In this document: one piece after another, positions 1 to 7,674 of the stretch | Position numbering within the stretch: position 1 is the first letter of the stretch | How the letters are laid out: every line of letters begins with the position of its first letter | Assembly: GCF_009765755.1 (NCBI RefSeq) | Contig: NZ_LMUV01000003.1 | Coordinates: 100,661-164,660, forward strand | Origin: Rhodanobacter sp. L36 | GTDB taxonomy: Bacteria; Pseudomonadota; Gammaproteobacteria; Xanthomonadales; Rhodanobacteraceae | Direction: 5' to 3' | Length of the DNA stretch: 64,000 nucleotides | The notes under the pieces: model-generated | What the model was told of the DNA's origin: nothing | Seen by the model: the letters and a program-made list of their open reading frames with translations, nothing else | Databases searched by the model: none | Program-made: the position numbers and the translations under genes

Positions 1-921
1 CTGATCCACACCGAGGTCGGCCATCGCTGCCGCGGCGCCAAGGTCAACGGCCGCATCGTGCCGCTCACGTTCCAGCCGCAGAGCGGCGATCGCGTGGAAA
101 TACTCACGGCGAAATTGCCCGATCCCAGCCGCGACTGGCTGTCGCCGCATCATGGCTACCTCAATACCTCGCGCGCCAAGGACAAGGTGCGCGCATGGTT
201 CCAGCGCATCGCCCACGACGCGAATGTTGCGGTGGGCCGCGCCATGTTCGAGCGCGAGTTGAAGCGCTTTGCGCTGATGAGTGCCGACACGACGAAATTG
301 CCCGCGCACTTTCATCTGAAGTCGCACGACGAATTGCTGGTGGCGCTCGCACTTGGCGAAATCACGCCCGGCCAGGTGAGTCGCGTGTTGCTCGAAGCGG
401 CGCAACCGCCACAGCCCGTATCGACCTTGCCGGCGATTGTCGCCGCACGTCCCCGTGCGCTTGATCAGAGTGCGCTCAGCATCGAAGGCATCGGCAATCT
501 GCTCACCACGCTTGCACGTTGTTGCCAGCCGCTGCCGGGCGACGCGGTGCGCGGATTCGTCACGCGCGGTCGTGGCGTGTCGGTGCATCGCGCGGATTGC
601 GCCAGCCTCGCGCGGCTGGAACGGCGCGACCCGGATCGGGTGATCGAGGTGACCTGGGGTCGCGCCGCCACGCAGGCGTATCAGGTCGAAGTCGAACTGC
701 GCGGCTACGATCGCAAGGGCTTGCAGAAAGATGTGACCGGCGTCATCAGCAATGCGAGCGTGCACATCATCGCGTCGTCGAGTCGCATGTTCGCGCAAAC
801 CGGCGAAGTGGAAATGCGCTTCACCTTGCGCGTGCGCGATTTCGAACAACTATCCACCCTGCTCGGAAAACTTGCGGCCTTGCCGAACGTGGTCGAGGTG
901 CGCCGCGTCGGCGTGAGTTGA
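1..921 (+). CDS. relA: RelA-type (p)ppGpp synthetase, 3' part
   Basis: The frame is open from base 1, so this is the C-terminal part of a longer gene. The first codons read LIHTEVGHRCRGAKVNG, the end of a TGS domain. A helical region follows, then the zinc-finger-like segment with CCQPLPGDAVRGFVTRGRG and HRADC, and a C-terminal ACT domain (about the last 80 residues, from VEVELRGYDRKGLQKDVTGV). This architecture is that of the regulatory half of RelA/SpoT enzymes, which make or degrade (p)ppGpp on the ribosome in the stringent response. RelA is preferred over SpoT from the divergence of the segment and the neighbourhood, but the catalytic half that would settle it lies outside the window. Confidence 0.9.
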   Translation: MIHTEVGHRCRGAKVNGRIVPLTFQPQSGDRVEILTAKLPDPSRDWLSPHHGYLNTSRAKDKVRAWFQRIAHDANVAVGRAMFERELKRFALMSADTTKLPAHFHLKSHDELLVALALGEITPGQVSRVLLEAAQPPQPVSTLPAIVAARPRALDQSALSIEGIGNLLTTLARCCQPLPGDAVRGFVTRGRGVSVHRADCASLARLERRDPDRVIEVTWGRAATQAYQVEVELRGYDRKGLQKDVTGVISNASVHIIASSSRMFAQTGEVEMRFTLRVRDFEQLSTLLGKLAALPNVVEVRRVGVS

Positions 922-1026
922 TCGACATCGTGCCGGTCGCTGCAAGCTGAACGCCGGGTCTTGCCATGCGCGGAGCCCGCGCGACCCGATGCTAAGCTGC
1001 ATCAGTTTCCTTCACAGCCACGAATC

Positions 1027-2733
1027 ATGAGCGGACGCAGGGACAAACATGACGCGGATTCCCGCGGTCGAACCGAACCCACGCTGGGTGACATCGACCA
1101 TCTGGATGCACCGCGCGCACCTGCCAGCGATGGGCTGCCGCAGGTATCGGTCGAGCCGCGGCGACATCACGCAACAACGCCGCCCACGGTCCACGAAAGT
1201 CGGCGCGGCTGGCTTGTGCCGTTGCTGTTGCTGCTGGTCATCGGCATAGGCGCCACGTTGTGGCTCAAGCGTGACAACTTGCGCAACATGGTGCCGCAAA
1301 CCGATTTCAACGACCTGCTCGGACGCGCGCAGCAGGCCTTGCAATCCGGCCATCTGGACGGCCAGGACGGAACCAGCGCGCGCGAGCTCTATCAGTCCGC
1401 CATCGCGCAGGAACCGGACAACGATCGCGCACGCAACGGGCTGCGTCAGGTTGGCCAGGCGGAGCTTGCGCAAGCCGACGCGGCGTTGCAGGCGGGACGT
1501 TACGACCAGGCCGCGCAGCAGGCGGGCGTTGCGCGCGAACTGCTTGGCGGCGGCAGCGATGTCGATCGGCTCGATCAGCAGATCGCCACCACGCGCGCGG
1601 CGCAGGTGCAGACCACCGACCTTGTCGATCAGGCGCAACAGGCGCTCGCTGCAGGCAAGCTGGATGGCCCGCAAGGCGCGGGCGCACTGTACAGGCGCGT
1701 GCTGCAGGCCGATTCCGGCAACGCGGTGGCAGCGCATGGCGTCGATCAGGTGGGCGATGCGCTCGCCGCGCAGGCACGCAAGGCGCTGGATGCGAACGAC
1801 AACGCAGGCGCTGACGCGGATATCGATCAACTCGCCGCCTTGCAACCGAACAACGGCGCGCTGCCGGGGCTTCGCGCGACGCAAGCGGAACATCACAAGC
1901 AACAGAGCGGTGCGCTCGACGATGCGCTCAAGCAAGGCATGGATGCGTTGCGTGCAGGGCACGTCGCCGGCGACGGCAGCGACACCGCGTTGACGCATTT
2001 CAAGGCGGCGCTGGCGATCGATCCGGACAACGCGCGGGCGCGCGACGGGTTGGGCATGGTGGCGCAGGCGCTGACTGTGCAGGCTGACGCGGCGATCGAT
2101 GCGGGCGATGCAGGGCAGGCGTCCGGCTTGCTCGATCAGGCGGCCTTGCTTGCACCGAAATCGGCGGAAATTGCCGCGGCGCGTGCGCGCCTTTCGGGCG
2201 TTGCGAAACAACCTGCTTCCCAGGCCAGTGCGCCTGCAGAAAATCAGCCCGACGACAGCGCACCGACAGCGGCACCCGCGGTGCTTTCGCCGCAGCAAAG
2301 TGCGGCGTTGGCGCAGATGGTGAAGCGCGCGCAGATCGCTGCATCACACGGCGCGATCATGTTGCCGCCTGGCGACAGCGCGTACGATCTCTACCGCAGC
2401 GTGCTGGCGATCGACAGCAACAATGAGGCGGCGTTGCAAGGTCTGCATGCACTGCCGGCCATGGTCATGCAGAAATTCAACGAGTCGATCGGTGGGGGCA
2501 ACCTGATCCAGGCCGACGACATGCTCGAGAATCTTTCCGAACTGTCGCCCGGCGATGCCAATCAGGCGACGCTTTCAAACCGGCTGGCATCGGCGTGGCT
2601 CGATCAGGCCGAGAAACAGCTGACCGACAATGATCGCTTCGGCGCCATGCATTCGCTTGATCGTGCACGCAAGCTCGCACCGGCCAATCCGCGCGTGCAG
2701 GATCTGTCCGCACGCCTGCAAGGCGCCCGGTGA
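1027..2733 (+). CDS. Membrane-anchored four-module TPR-like protein
   Basis: A 568-residue protein of no recognised name. About 60 polar residues precede one membrane segment (WLVPLLLLLVIGIGATLWL), so the rest is probably periplasmic. That remainder consists of four diverged copies of a roughly 100-residue module. Each opens with an A-rich helix ending in G-H/K-L or similar, then LY..VL..DP.NA.A..GL and a TPR-like helix pair with LD.A..L.P. Module 3 is followed by an Ala/Pro-rich linker. The start at ATG 1027 is preferred over an upstream TTG at 961 because the extra residues look like untranslated leader; no strong ribosome binding site is visible. It ends 7 bp before the epimerase-like gene, so the two are probably co-transcribed. 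A scaffold or envelope-assembly role is only a guess from the TPR-like repeats. Confidence 0.75.
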   Translation: MSGRRDKHDADSRGRTEPTLGDIDHLDAPRAPASDGLPQVSVEPRRHHATTPPTVHESRRGWLVPLLLLLVIGIGATLWLKRDNLRNMVPQTDFNDLLGRAQQALQSGHLDGQDGTSARELYQSAIAQEPDNDRARNGLRQVGQAELAQADAALQAGRYDQAAQQAGVARELLGGGSDVDRLDQQIATTRAAQVQTTDLVDQAQQALAAGKLDGPQGAGALYRRVLQADSGNAVAAHGVDQVGDALAAQARKALDANDNAGADADIDQLAALQPNNGALPGLRATQAEHHKQQSGALDDALKQGMDALRAGHVAGDGSDTALTHFKAALAIDPDNARARDGLGMVAQALTVQADAAIDAGDAGQASGLLDQAALLAPKSAEIAAARARLSGVAKQPASQASAPAENQPDDSAPTAAPAVLSPQQSAALAQMVKRAQIAASHGAIMLPPGDSAYDLYRSVLAIDSNNEAALQGLHALPAMVMQKFNESIGGGNLIQADDMLENLSELSPGDANQATLSNRLASAWLDQAEKQLTDNDRFGAMHSLDRARKLAPANPRVQDLSARLQGAR

Positions 2734-2740
2734 TTCACGC

Positions 2741-3580
2741 ATGACCGTGCTGGTATTCGGCGGCAGCAGCCAAGTCGGCCGGTTCCTTTTGCCGCGGCTG
2801 CTTGCCAGTGGCGAATCCATCGTGGCCGTCAGCCGTTACGAGCAGCACCAGCCGGCGGATGTGAGCTGGCTGCATGGGCGATTGCCCGACGCTGTGCCGG
2901 CTTTGCCGGCGGTGTCGGCAATCATCAGCTTCGGCCCGCTGATGCATCTGGCCGAATGGCTGGCGCAGGCGTCATTGAACGACGGGCCGCGCGTGATCGC
3001 GATCAGTTCGATGAGTGCGGAAAGCAAGCGCGATTCCAGTGTGCCGTACGAGCGCGATCTCTCGCGTCAGTTGCGCGCGGGCGAGGACGCACTTGCTTCG
3101 GCATGTGCACGGCACGGCTGCAACTGGACGGTGCTGCGTCCGACGCTCATCTATGGCGCCGGACTGGACAAGAGCCTCACGCCGATCGCCCGCCGGGCGC
3201 TGCGAATGCGCGTGTTTCCGTTGCCGGCAGGCAGCGGTTTGCGGCAGCCGGTTCACGCCGACGACATCGCGCAGGCCGTGCTCGCTGCACTGGAATGTCC
3301 CGCGGCGAGTGGACGAATTTTTTCGATCGGCGGCGGCGAACGGTTGAGTGCGCGCGACATGTTTGCGCGCGTGCGTCGCAGCCTGCCCAAGAGCACATTG
3401 CCGGTGCCGTTACCGGCGTGGCTGCTGCAACTGGGTCGGCATGCGCTGCCGAAATGGCGAGGCGCGCTTGATCGTCTCGATGACGACCTGATCGCCGACA
3501 ACGACGAATTGCAGCGCCTGCTCGGTGTTCGTCCGCGGCCGTTTCAGCCTGAGGCGTCGACGTGGATGGCGTCAGCCTGA
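2741..3580 (+). CDS. NAD(P)-binding epimerase-like protein (extended SDR)
   Basis: A 279-residue protein starting MTVLVFGGSSQVGRFLLP, an N-terminal Rossmann dinucleotide-binding loop (GGSSQVG). Further matches to the atypical/extended SDR group are a conserved ISSMSAES strand end, LRPTLIYGAGLD in the middle, and the substrate-side HADDIAQAVLAALE segment typical of NAD-dependent epimerases and dehydratases. A clear Tyr-x-x-x-Lys catalytic pair is not evident, so it may bind the cofactor in a non-standard way, as NDUFA9-like proteins do. Its ATG lies 7 bp after the stop of the repeat protein upstream. The substrate cannot be deduced. Confidence 0.8.
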   Translation: MTVLVFGGSSQVGRFLLPRLLASGESIVAVSRYEQHQPADVSWLHGRLPDAVPALPAVSAIISFGPLMHLAEWLAQASLNDGPRVIAISSMSAESKRDSSVPYERDLSRQLRAGEDALASACARHGCNWTVLRPTLIYGAGLDKSLTPIARRALRMRVFPLPAGSGLRQPVHADDIAQAVLAALECPAASGRIFSIGGGERLSARDMFARVRRSLPKSTLPVPLPAWLLQLGRHALPKWRGALDRLDDDLIADNDELQRLLGVRPRPFQPEASTWMASA

Positions 3581-3682
3581 GACGCGTGTCGCGGGTGAAG
3601 CGATTGCCCGTGCTTTGCCCTGAATCGGCCTCCCGCGTTCATATGCGCGCCGGGTGGCAGGCCCTATGATCGAAAGACCCGA

Positions 3683-6046
3683 TTGCCGGATTGTCTGCCG
3701 TTGTCCTTCCTGACTCGTACCCGTTCGATCGCAAGCTTCGCCTGGCCGTGGCTGCGCATTCCCTTCTGGATCTGCCTGGGCCTGTTGTTCGGCTTCGTGC
3801 TGCCCTACACGCTGGTGTTGAACAAGCGCGTGCAGGATCGCTTCAACGATCTGGTGTTCGCCGTGCCCACGCGCGTCTACGCGCGACCGCTGCCGCTGTC
3901 GCCCGGTACGCCGATGACGTCGGCGGCGCTCGAACTGGAACTCACCTTCGCCGGCTACAGTCCCGACGGCAAGGGCGAAGTGGCCGGCAGCTGGATGAAG
4001 GACGGGCTGCATTACACGATCGCCTCACGTGGTTACGCCGGCCCCGATGGCGGCGAGTTGCCCAAGCGCATTCGTGTTTCGCTGGGCAACGGCATCGTGC
4101 AGCGCGTGCAGGATGACGCGACCGACAAGAGCATCGCGCTGACCCATCTTGATCCCGCGCGCATCGCCACGCTGTATGGCGCCAACCAGGAAGAGCGCCG
4201 CATCGTGCGTCTCGCCGATGTGCCGCCGCTGCTGCTCAGTGGTTTGCAGGCGGTGGAGGATCGCGATTTCAAACATCACATCGGCATCGATTTCAGCGCG
4301 ATCCTGCGCGCGGCTTTCGCCAATGTGCGCGCAGGACACACCGTGCAGGGCGGCTCCACGCTGACCCAGCAACTGGTGCGCAATCTGTTCCTGAGTCGCG
4401 ACCAGAATTTTGCGCGCAAAATCAACGAAGCATTGATGTCGATGCTGCTGGAAGCGCACTACGACAAGGGCCGGATCCTGGAGGCGTACGTCAACGACGT
4501 CTTCCTCGGTCAGCAGGGCGATCAGGCCGTGCATGGTTTTGCGGCCGCATCGGAATTTTATTTCGGTCGTCGCCTGGAAGACCTGCGTCCGCAGGAAGTC
4601 GCCTTGCTGGTCGGCATGGTGAAGGGCCCGAGCTACTACGATCCGCGCCGTTCGCCGGATCGCGCGTTGACTCGCCGCAATCTCGTGCTGCAGGAATTCG
4701 CCACCACCGGCCTGCTCACCGCCGCGCAAACAAACGCCGCACAGGCGGCGCCACTGGATGTGATCGCGGACGGCCAATTGCCGCACAATCGTTTCCCGGC
4801 CTTCATGGAACTGGTGCGCAACCAGATCACCGCGGATTTCGACGAGCAGGCATTGCGCGACGGCAATCTGTCGATTTTCACCACACTCGATCCGGCCGCG
4901 CAGCTTTATACCGAACAGGCCATCGCCACGGCGATCAAGGATCTCGGCAAGCGCGCCAGCGCGATACAGGCCGCTGCCGTGGTGACGAATGCGCAGACCG
5001 GCAGCGTGCTCGCGGTGGTCGGCAGCCGGACGGCGGGCGATCAGGGTTTCAACCGCGCGCTCGATGCGCGCCGGCCGATCGGTTCGACCATCAAGCCGTT
5101 CGTCTATCTCGTGGCGCTGACCCAGCCGGATCGATGGAACCTGCTGAGCCTGCTCGACGACAGCCCGGTGAGCATGCGTCAACCCGATGGCAGCATGTGG
5201 ACGCCGCACAACGACGACAACCTCAGCCATGGCCAGGTACCAATGGTCGATGCGCTGGCCAAGTCGTGGAATCTCGCAACGATCCACCTGGGTCTCGCGG
5301 TCGGCCTGCCGCGAGTCAAGGCGTTTCTTGAATCGTTCGGGCTGACCGACATCAACCCCAGCCCATCGATGCTGATCGGCGCGATCGATCTCGCACCGAT
5401 CCAGGTCGCGCAGCTGTATCAATACATTGCCGCCGATGGACATGCGCTGCCGCTCGTCGCAGTGCGCGGCGTGCTCGACGGCAGCGGCCGCACCATCAAG
5501 CGCTATCAGGTGCAGGGCGGGAATGGCGAATATCAGCCGGCCGTGCGCCTGACCACTTGGGCGATGCAGCAGGTCGCGCTGTATGGAACGGCCAGTGCGA
5601 TCGGCAATTCCAGCCTCGCGTGGTTGCACGCCGCGGGCAAGACCGGCACCAGCAACGATCTTCGTGATGGCTGGTTCGCAGGATTCACCGGCGAGCATCT
5701 AGCCGTGTTCTGGATGGGCCGGGACGACAACAAGCCGACCAGTTTATTTGGTGCGACCGGATCGTTGCGCGCATGGCGCGAGCTGTTCAACAAGTTGCCC
5801 ACGCAGCCCTTGTCGGCTGCGCCCGGTGATGGCCTTGAACTGGCGTGGATCAACCCGGCCAATGGTCGGCGCACGGAACCGCAATGCCAGGGCGCGCGAC
5901 AAGCAGCGGTGATTGTCGGTACGCTCTCAAGCGACACCGAAGGATGCGTGATGCAGGGATTGCAGAGCCTGTTCGGCGGCGATCACCCGGCCTCCGCCAG
6001 CTCCACCATCCCCACGGCTACACCCGCCACGACGATCCGGAATTGA
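3683..6046 (+). CDS. mrcB: Penicillin-binding protein 1B, bifunctional glycosyltransferase/transpeptidase
   Basis: A class A PBP that polymerises lipid II glycan strands and cross-links the peptides in the periplasm. Order: short cytoplasmic tail, one membrane anchor (WLRIPFWICLGLLFGFVLP), a UB2H-like region (residues about 60-150), a GT51 glycosyltransferase domain with the QAVEDRDFKHHIGID catalytic-Glu motif and GGSTLTQQLVRN, then the transpeptidase with S468-T-I-K, SWN and KTGTS. At 787 residues it is slightly shorter than the E. coli protein (844). No in-frame ATG lies near the N-terminus; the start is a TTG at 3683 or the TTG at 3701. The lipoprotein gene follows after 2 bp, suggesting an operon. 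Confidence 0.93.
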   Translation: MPDCLPLSFLTRTRSIASFAWPWLRIPFWICLGLLFGFVLPYTLVLNKRVQDRFNDLVFAVPTRVYARPLPLSPGTPMTSAALELELTFAGYSPDGKGEVAGSWMKDGLHYTIASRGYAGPDGGELPKRIRVSLGNGIVQRVQDDATDKSIALTHLDPARIATLYGANQEERRIVRLADVPPLLLSGLQAVEDRDFKHHIGIDFSAILRAAFANVRAGHTVQGGSTLTQQLVRNLFLSRDQNFARKINEALMSMLLEAHYDKGRILEAYVNDVFLGQQGDQAVHGFAAASEFYFGRRLEDLRPQEVALLVGMVKGPSYYDPRRSPDRALTRRNLVLQEFATTGLLTAAQTNAAQAAPLDVIADGQLPHNRFPAFMELVRNQITADFDEQALRDGNLSIFTTLDPAAQLYTEQAIATAIKDLGKRASAIQAAAVVTNAQTGSVLAVVGSRTAGDQGFNRALDARRPIGSTIKPFVYLVALTQPDRWNLLSLLDDSPVSMRQPDGSMWTPHNDDNLSHGQVPMVDALAKSWNLATIHLGLAVGLPRVKAFLESFGLTDINPSPSMLIGAIDLAPIQVAQLYQYIAADGHALPLVAVRGVLDGSGRTIKRYQVQGGNGEYQPAVRLTTWAMQQVALYGTASAIGNSSLAWLHAAGKTGTSNDLRDGWFAGFTGEHLAVFWMGRDDNKPTSLFGATGSLRAWRELFNKLPTQPLSAAPGDGLELAWINPANGRRTEPQCQGARQAAVIVGTLSSDTEGCVMQGLQSLFGGDHPASASSTIPTATPATTIRN

Positions 6047-6048
6047 CC

Positions 6049-6585
6049 ATGTTTCATCGCATCAAACGTCTTCGCGTTCTGCCGCTTCTGCTTGTCGCCA
6101 GTTGGCTTTCCGCGTGCAATCTTTTTGCGCCCAAGCCGCCGCCACCGCCGCCACAAGCGCCGCTGCCAACCTACGATCGTGTTGCGGCGATTCGTGCTGC
6201 GGGTGATCGCGAATCCTCGGTCATCAGCGTGAATGCCTTGCGCGATCCCGGCATCACTTCGCTGCAGGACGCCGCGCAGCAGGACGATCGGGCAGGGCGT
6301 TACACCGACGCCGCAGGCAAGCTCGATCAGGCATTGAAACTCAGCCCGAAGTCGCCCGACCTGCTGCAGGATCGCGCGGAAATAGCCGTCCGTTTGAAAG
6401 ATTACCCGACGGCCGAAAGACTCGCGCACGAGTCGTGGTCGCTCGGGCCGAAACTGGGGCCGCTGTGTGCACGCAACTGGCAGACCGTGGTGGAGGTTCG
6501 CCTGCTGGCGCGCGATCAACCCGGCGCCGATTCCGCGCGCAAGTGGGTGCAGCAATGCCACAAGGCCGGCATTCCTCGCTACTGA
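6049..6585 (+). CDS. TPR-like outer membrane lipoprotein
   Basis: A 178-residue protein with a lipoprotein signal peptide: basic start MFHRIKRLR, hydrophobic core and lipobox LSAC, with Cys at about residue 22. A proline run (KPPPPPPQAPLP) follows, then a helical domain with a TPR-like motif (QDDRAGRYTDAAGKLDQAL, then LKDYPTAERLAHESWSL). The ATG sits 2 bp after the mrcB stop. E. coli PBP1B is activated by an outer membrane lipoprotein (LpoB); this protein has no clear similarity to LpoB that I can see, but its position makes a PBP1B partner a reasonable hypothesis. Function otherwise unknown. Confidence 0.8.
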   Translation: MFHRIKRLRVLPLLLVASWLSACNLFAPKPPPPPPQAPLPTYDRVAAIRAAGDRESSVISVNALRDPGITSLQDAAQQDDRAGRYTDAAGKLDQALKLSPKSPDLLQDRAEIAVRLKDYPTAERLAHESWSLGPKLGPLCARNWQTVVEVRLLARDQPGADSARKWVQQCHKAGIPRY

Positions 6586-6610
6586 GTTTCACGGCGCCTG
6601 ACACGAAAAA

Positions 6611-6640
6611 GGCGAGCCGACAAAGATGGTCGGACTCGCC
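6611..6640 (-). terminator. Intrinsic terminator of the DUF3597 gene
   Basis: Arms GGCGAGCCGAC and GTCGGACTCGCC pair with a single bulged base around a 7-nt loop. On the minus strand the stem is followed by TTTTTCGTG, a U-tract, so it terminates the leftward DUF3597 transcript 57 bp after its stop. It may also stop rightward transcripts from the mrcB operon, but there is no T-tract on that side. Confidence 0.8.
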
Positions 6641-6696
6641 CGGGTAACCGGTCGCTCGTTCCGCATGGGCGAGACGGCACGATTCGATACCGCTAA

Positions 6697-7098
6697 TCAG
6701 GCATACAGTTCTTTCGGGACGTTGCCGCCGTTCTCGGCAAGCTTCTGCAGCACCGTCTTGTGCAGCCACATGTTCATGTGCGCGGAGTCACCCATCGCAT
6801 CGGCGGGGCAACCCAGCTCGGTGGCAAGCTGCTTGCGCGTATCGAGGCTGCTGTCCAGTCCGAGCAGTTTGAGCAGGTCGACGATGGATACCTTCCAGTT
6901 CAACTTCTGCGAATCGGCAGCGGCCAGTGCATCGAGTTTGGTGACGACATCGACCGATGACATGGCGACCGGTGCGACAGGCGTTTGGGGCACGATGGCG
7001 GCGGGTGCAGCGGTGTCGACAGGTGGCGGGGGCGGTGCGGCATCGGCGGCCGGATGACCGAAGCCCAACTTGGAGAGAATGGTGCCGAACAAGCTCAT
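6697..7098 (-). CDS. DUF3597 family protein
   Basis: A 133-residue protein starting MSLFGTILSKLGFG, then a proline/alanine linker (PPPPPVDTAAPAAIVPQ), then a helical C-terminal domain beginning MSSVDVVTKLDALAAADSQ and including LNWKVSIVDLLKLLGLDSS, characteristic of DUF3597 (YidB-related small proteins). The role is unknown. A good ribosome binding site (GGAAGGAAC) precedes the ATG. It is monocistronic, with its own terminator at 6611-6640. Confidence 0.87.
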   Translation of the reverse strand: MSLFGTILSKLGFGHPAADAAPPPPPVDTAAPAAIVPQTPVAPVAMSSVDVVTKLDALAAADSQKLNWKVSIVDLLKLLGLDSSLDTRKQLATELGCPADAMGDSAHMNMWLHKTVLQKLAENGGNVPKELYA

Positions 7099-7140
7099 GG
7101 AGTTCCTTCCTGGAGTGAGTGGAGTCGCGAAGCCTAGCGG

Positions 7141-7173
7141 ATCGTCGGAGTCGCGCCAATGCGATCCGACGAT
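7141..7173. other. Strong stem-loop downstream of the MAPEG gene
   Basis: Arms ATCGTCGGA and TCCGACGAT (9 bp) continue inward, after one bulged G, with TCGC/GCGA around a 6-nt loop. It begins 14 bp beyond the MAPEG stop codon. There is no T-tract on either side, so it looks like a 3' transcript hairpin or a weak terminator and not a canonical intrinsic terminator. Confidence 0.6.
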
Positions 7174-7186
7174 GTGACCGTCGGAT

Positions 7187-7573
7187 TCAGAACAATGCGG
7201 ACAGCACCATCACGATGCCGACGATGCTCACCGTCCAGATCAGCGTGCGCACATAGTGAACGCCAGACGCATAAACCGGCACGTACACCACGCGCGCCCA
7301 GAAATAGAGTTCGGCGCCCAGCACCGTCGCCTGGCTGTGGCGCCCCAGCAGATGTGCTCCGAGTACGACGGCAAGAAAGAACGGAAAAGTTTCCAGGAAA
7401 TTCGAGCTGGCGCGATCCAGCCGCGCCACGACACCGGTCAGCGGCGGCGAGTTGTCGCGCGCGCCCGCGGCCCAGGCGGTGCCGCGTTGCACGGTGGCGC
7501 CTGTCGCTGCGATCGCGATCTGCAGCAGTCCCAGTACGACGCTCCAGCAAAGCAGGGTCAGTTCGATGGTCAT
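7187..7573 (-). CDS. MAPEG family membrane protein
   Basis: A 128-residue, four-helix integral membrane protein (MTIELTLLCWSVVLGLLQIA at the start, later RASSNFLETFPFFLAVVLGA and AELYFWARVVYVPVYASG). The R-x-x-x-N-x-x-E-x-x-P-x-F pattern on helix 2 and the W-A-R-x-x-Y-x-P-x-Y pattern on helix 3 are signatures of MAPEG proteins (membrane-associated eicosanoid and glutathione metabolism). Bacterial members are mostly uncharacterised, so no substrate is assigned. The start ATG at 7573 is preceded by GGGGAGAAAC, a fair ribosome binding site. Confidence 0.88.
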   Translation of the reverse strand: MTIELTLLCWSVVLGLLQIAIAATGATVQRGTAWAAGARDNSPPLTGVVARLDRASSNFLETFPFFLAVVLGAHLLGRHSQATVLGAELYFWARVVYVPVYASGVHYVRTLIWTVSIVGIVMVLSALF

Positions 7574-7674
7574 GATGTTTCTCCCCGTGGTGGTGTCGGC
7601 ATGGTGACTCTTTGTCGATGAACCTGCCAGCGCATCGGATTTGCCATGCCGGTGCGCTCGGCCATACTTGCAGG

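Noticed and set aside
1012-2298. Long open frame antisense to the repeat membrane protein
   Set aside because: High-GC shadow of the real gene; Arg/Ala-rich composition with no domain or signal and no ribosome binding site.
4025-5698. 557-codon open frame antisense to mrcB
   Set aside because: Lies entirely inside the MrcB coding region, Arg/His-rich, with no recognisable family.
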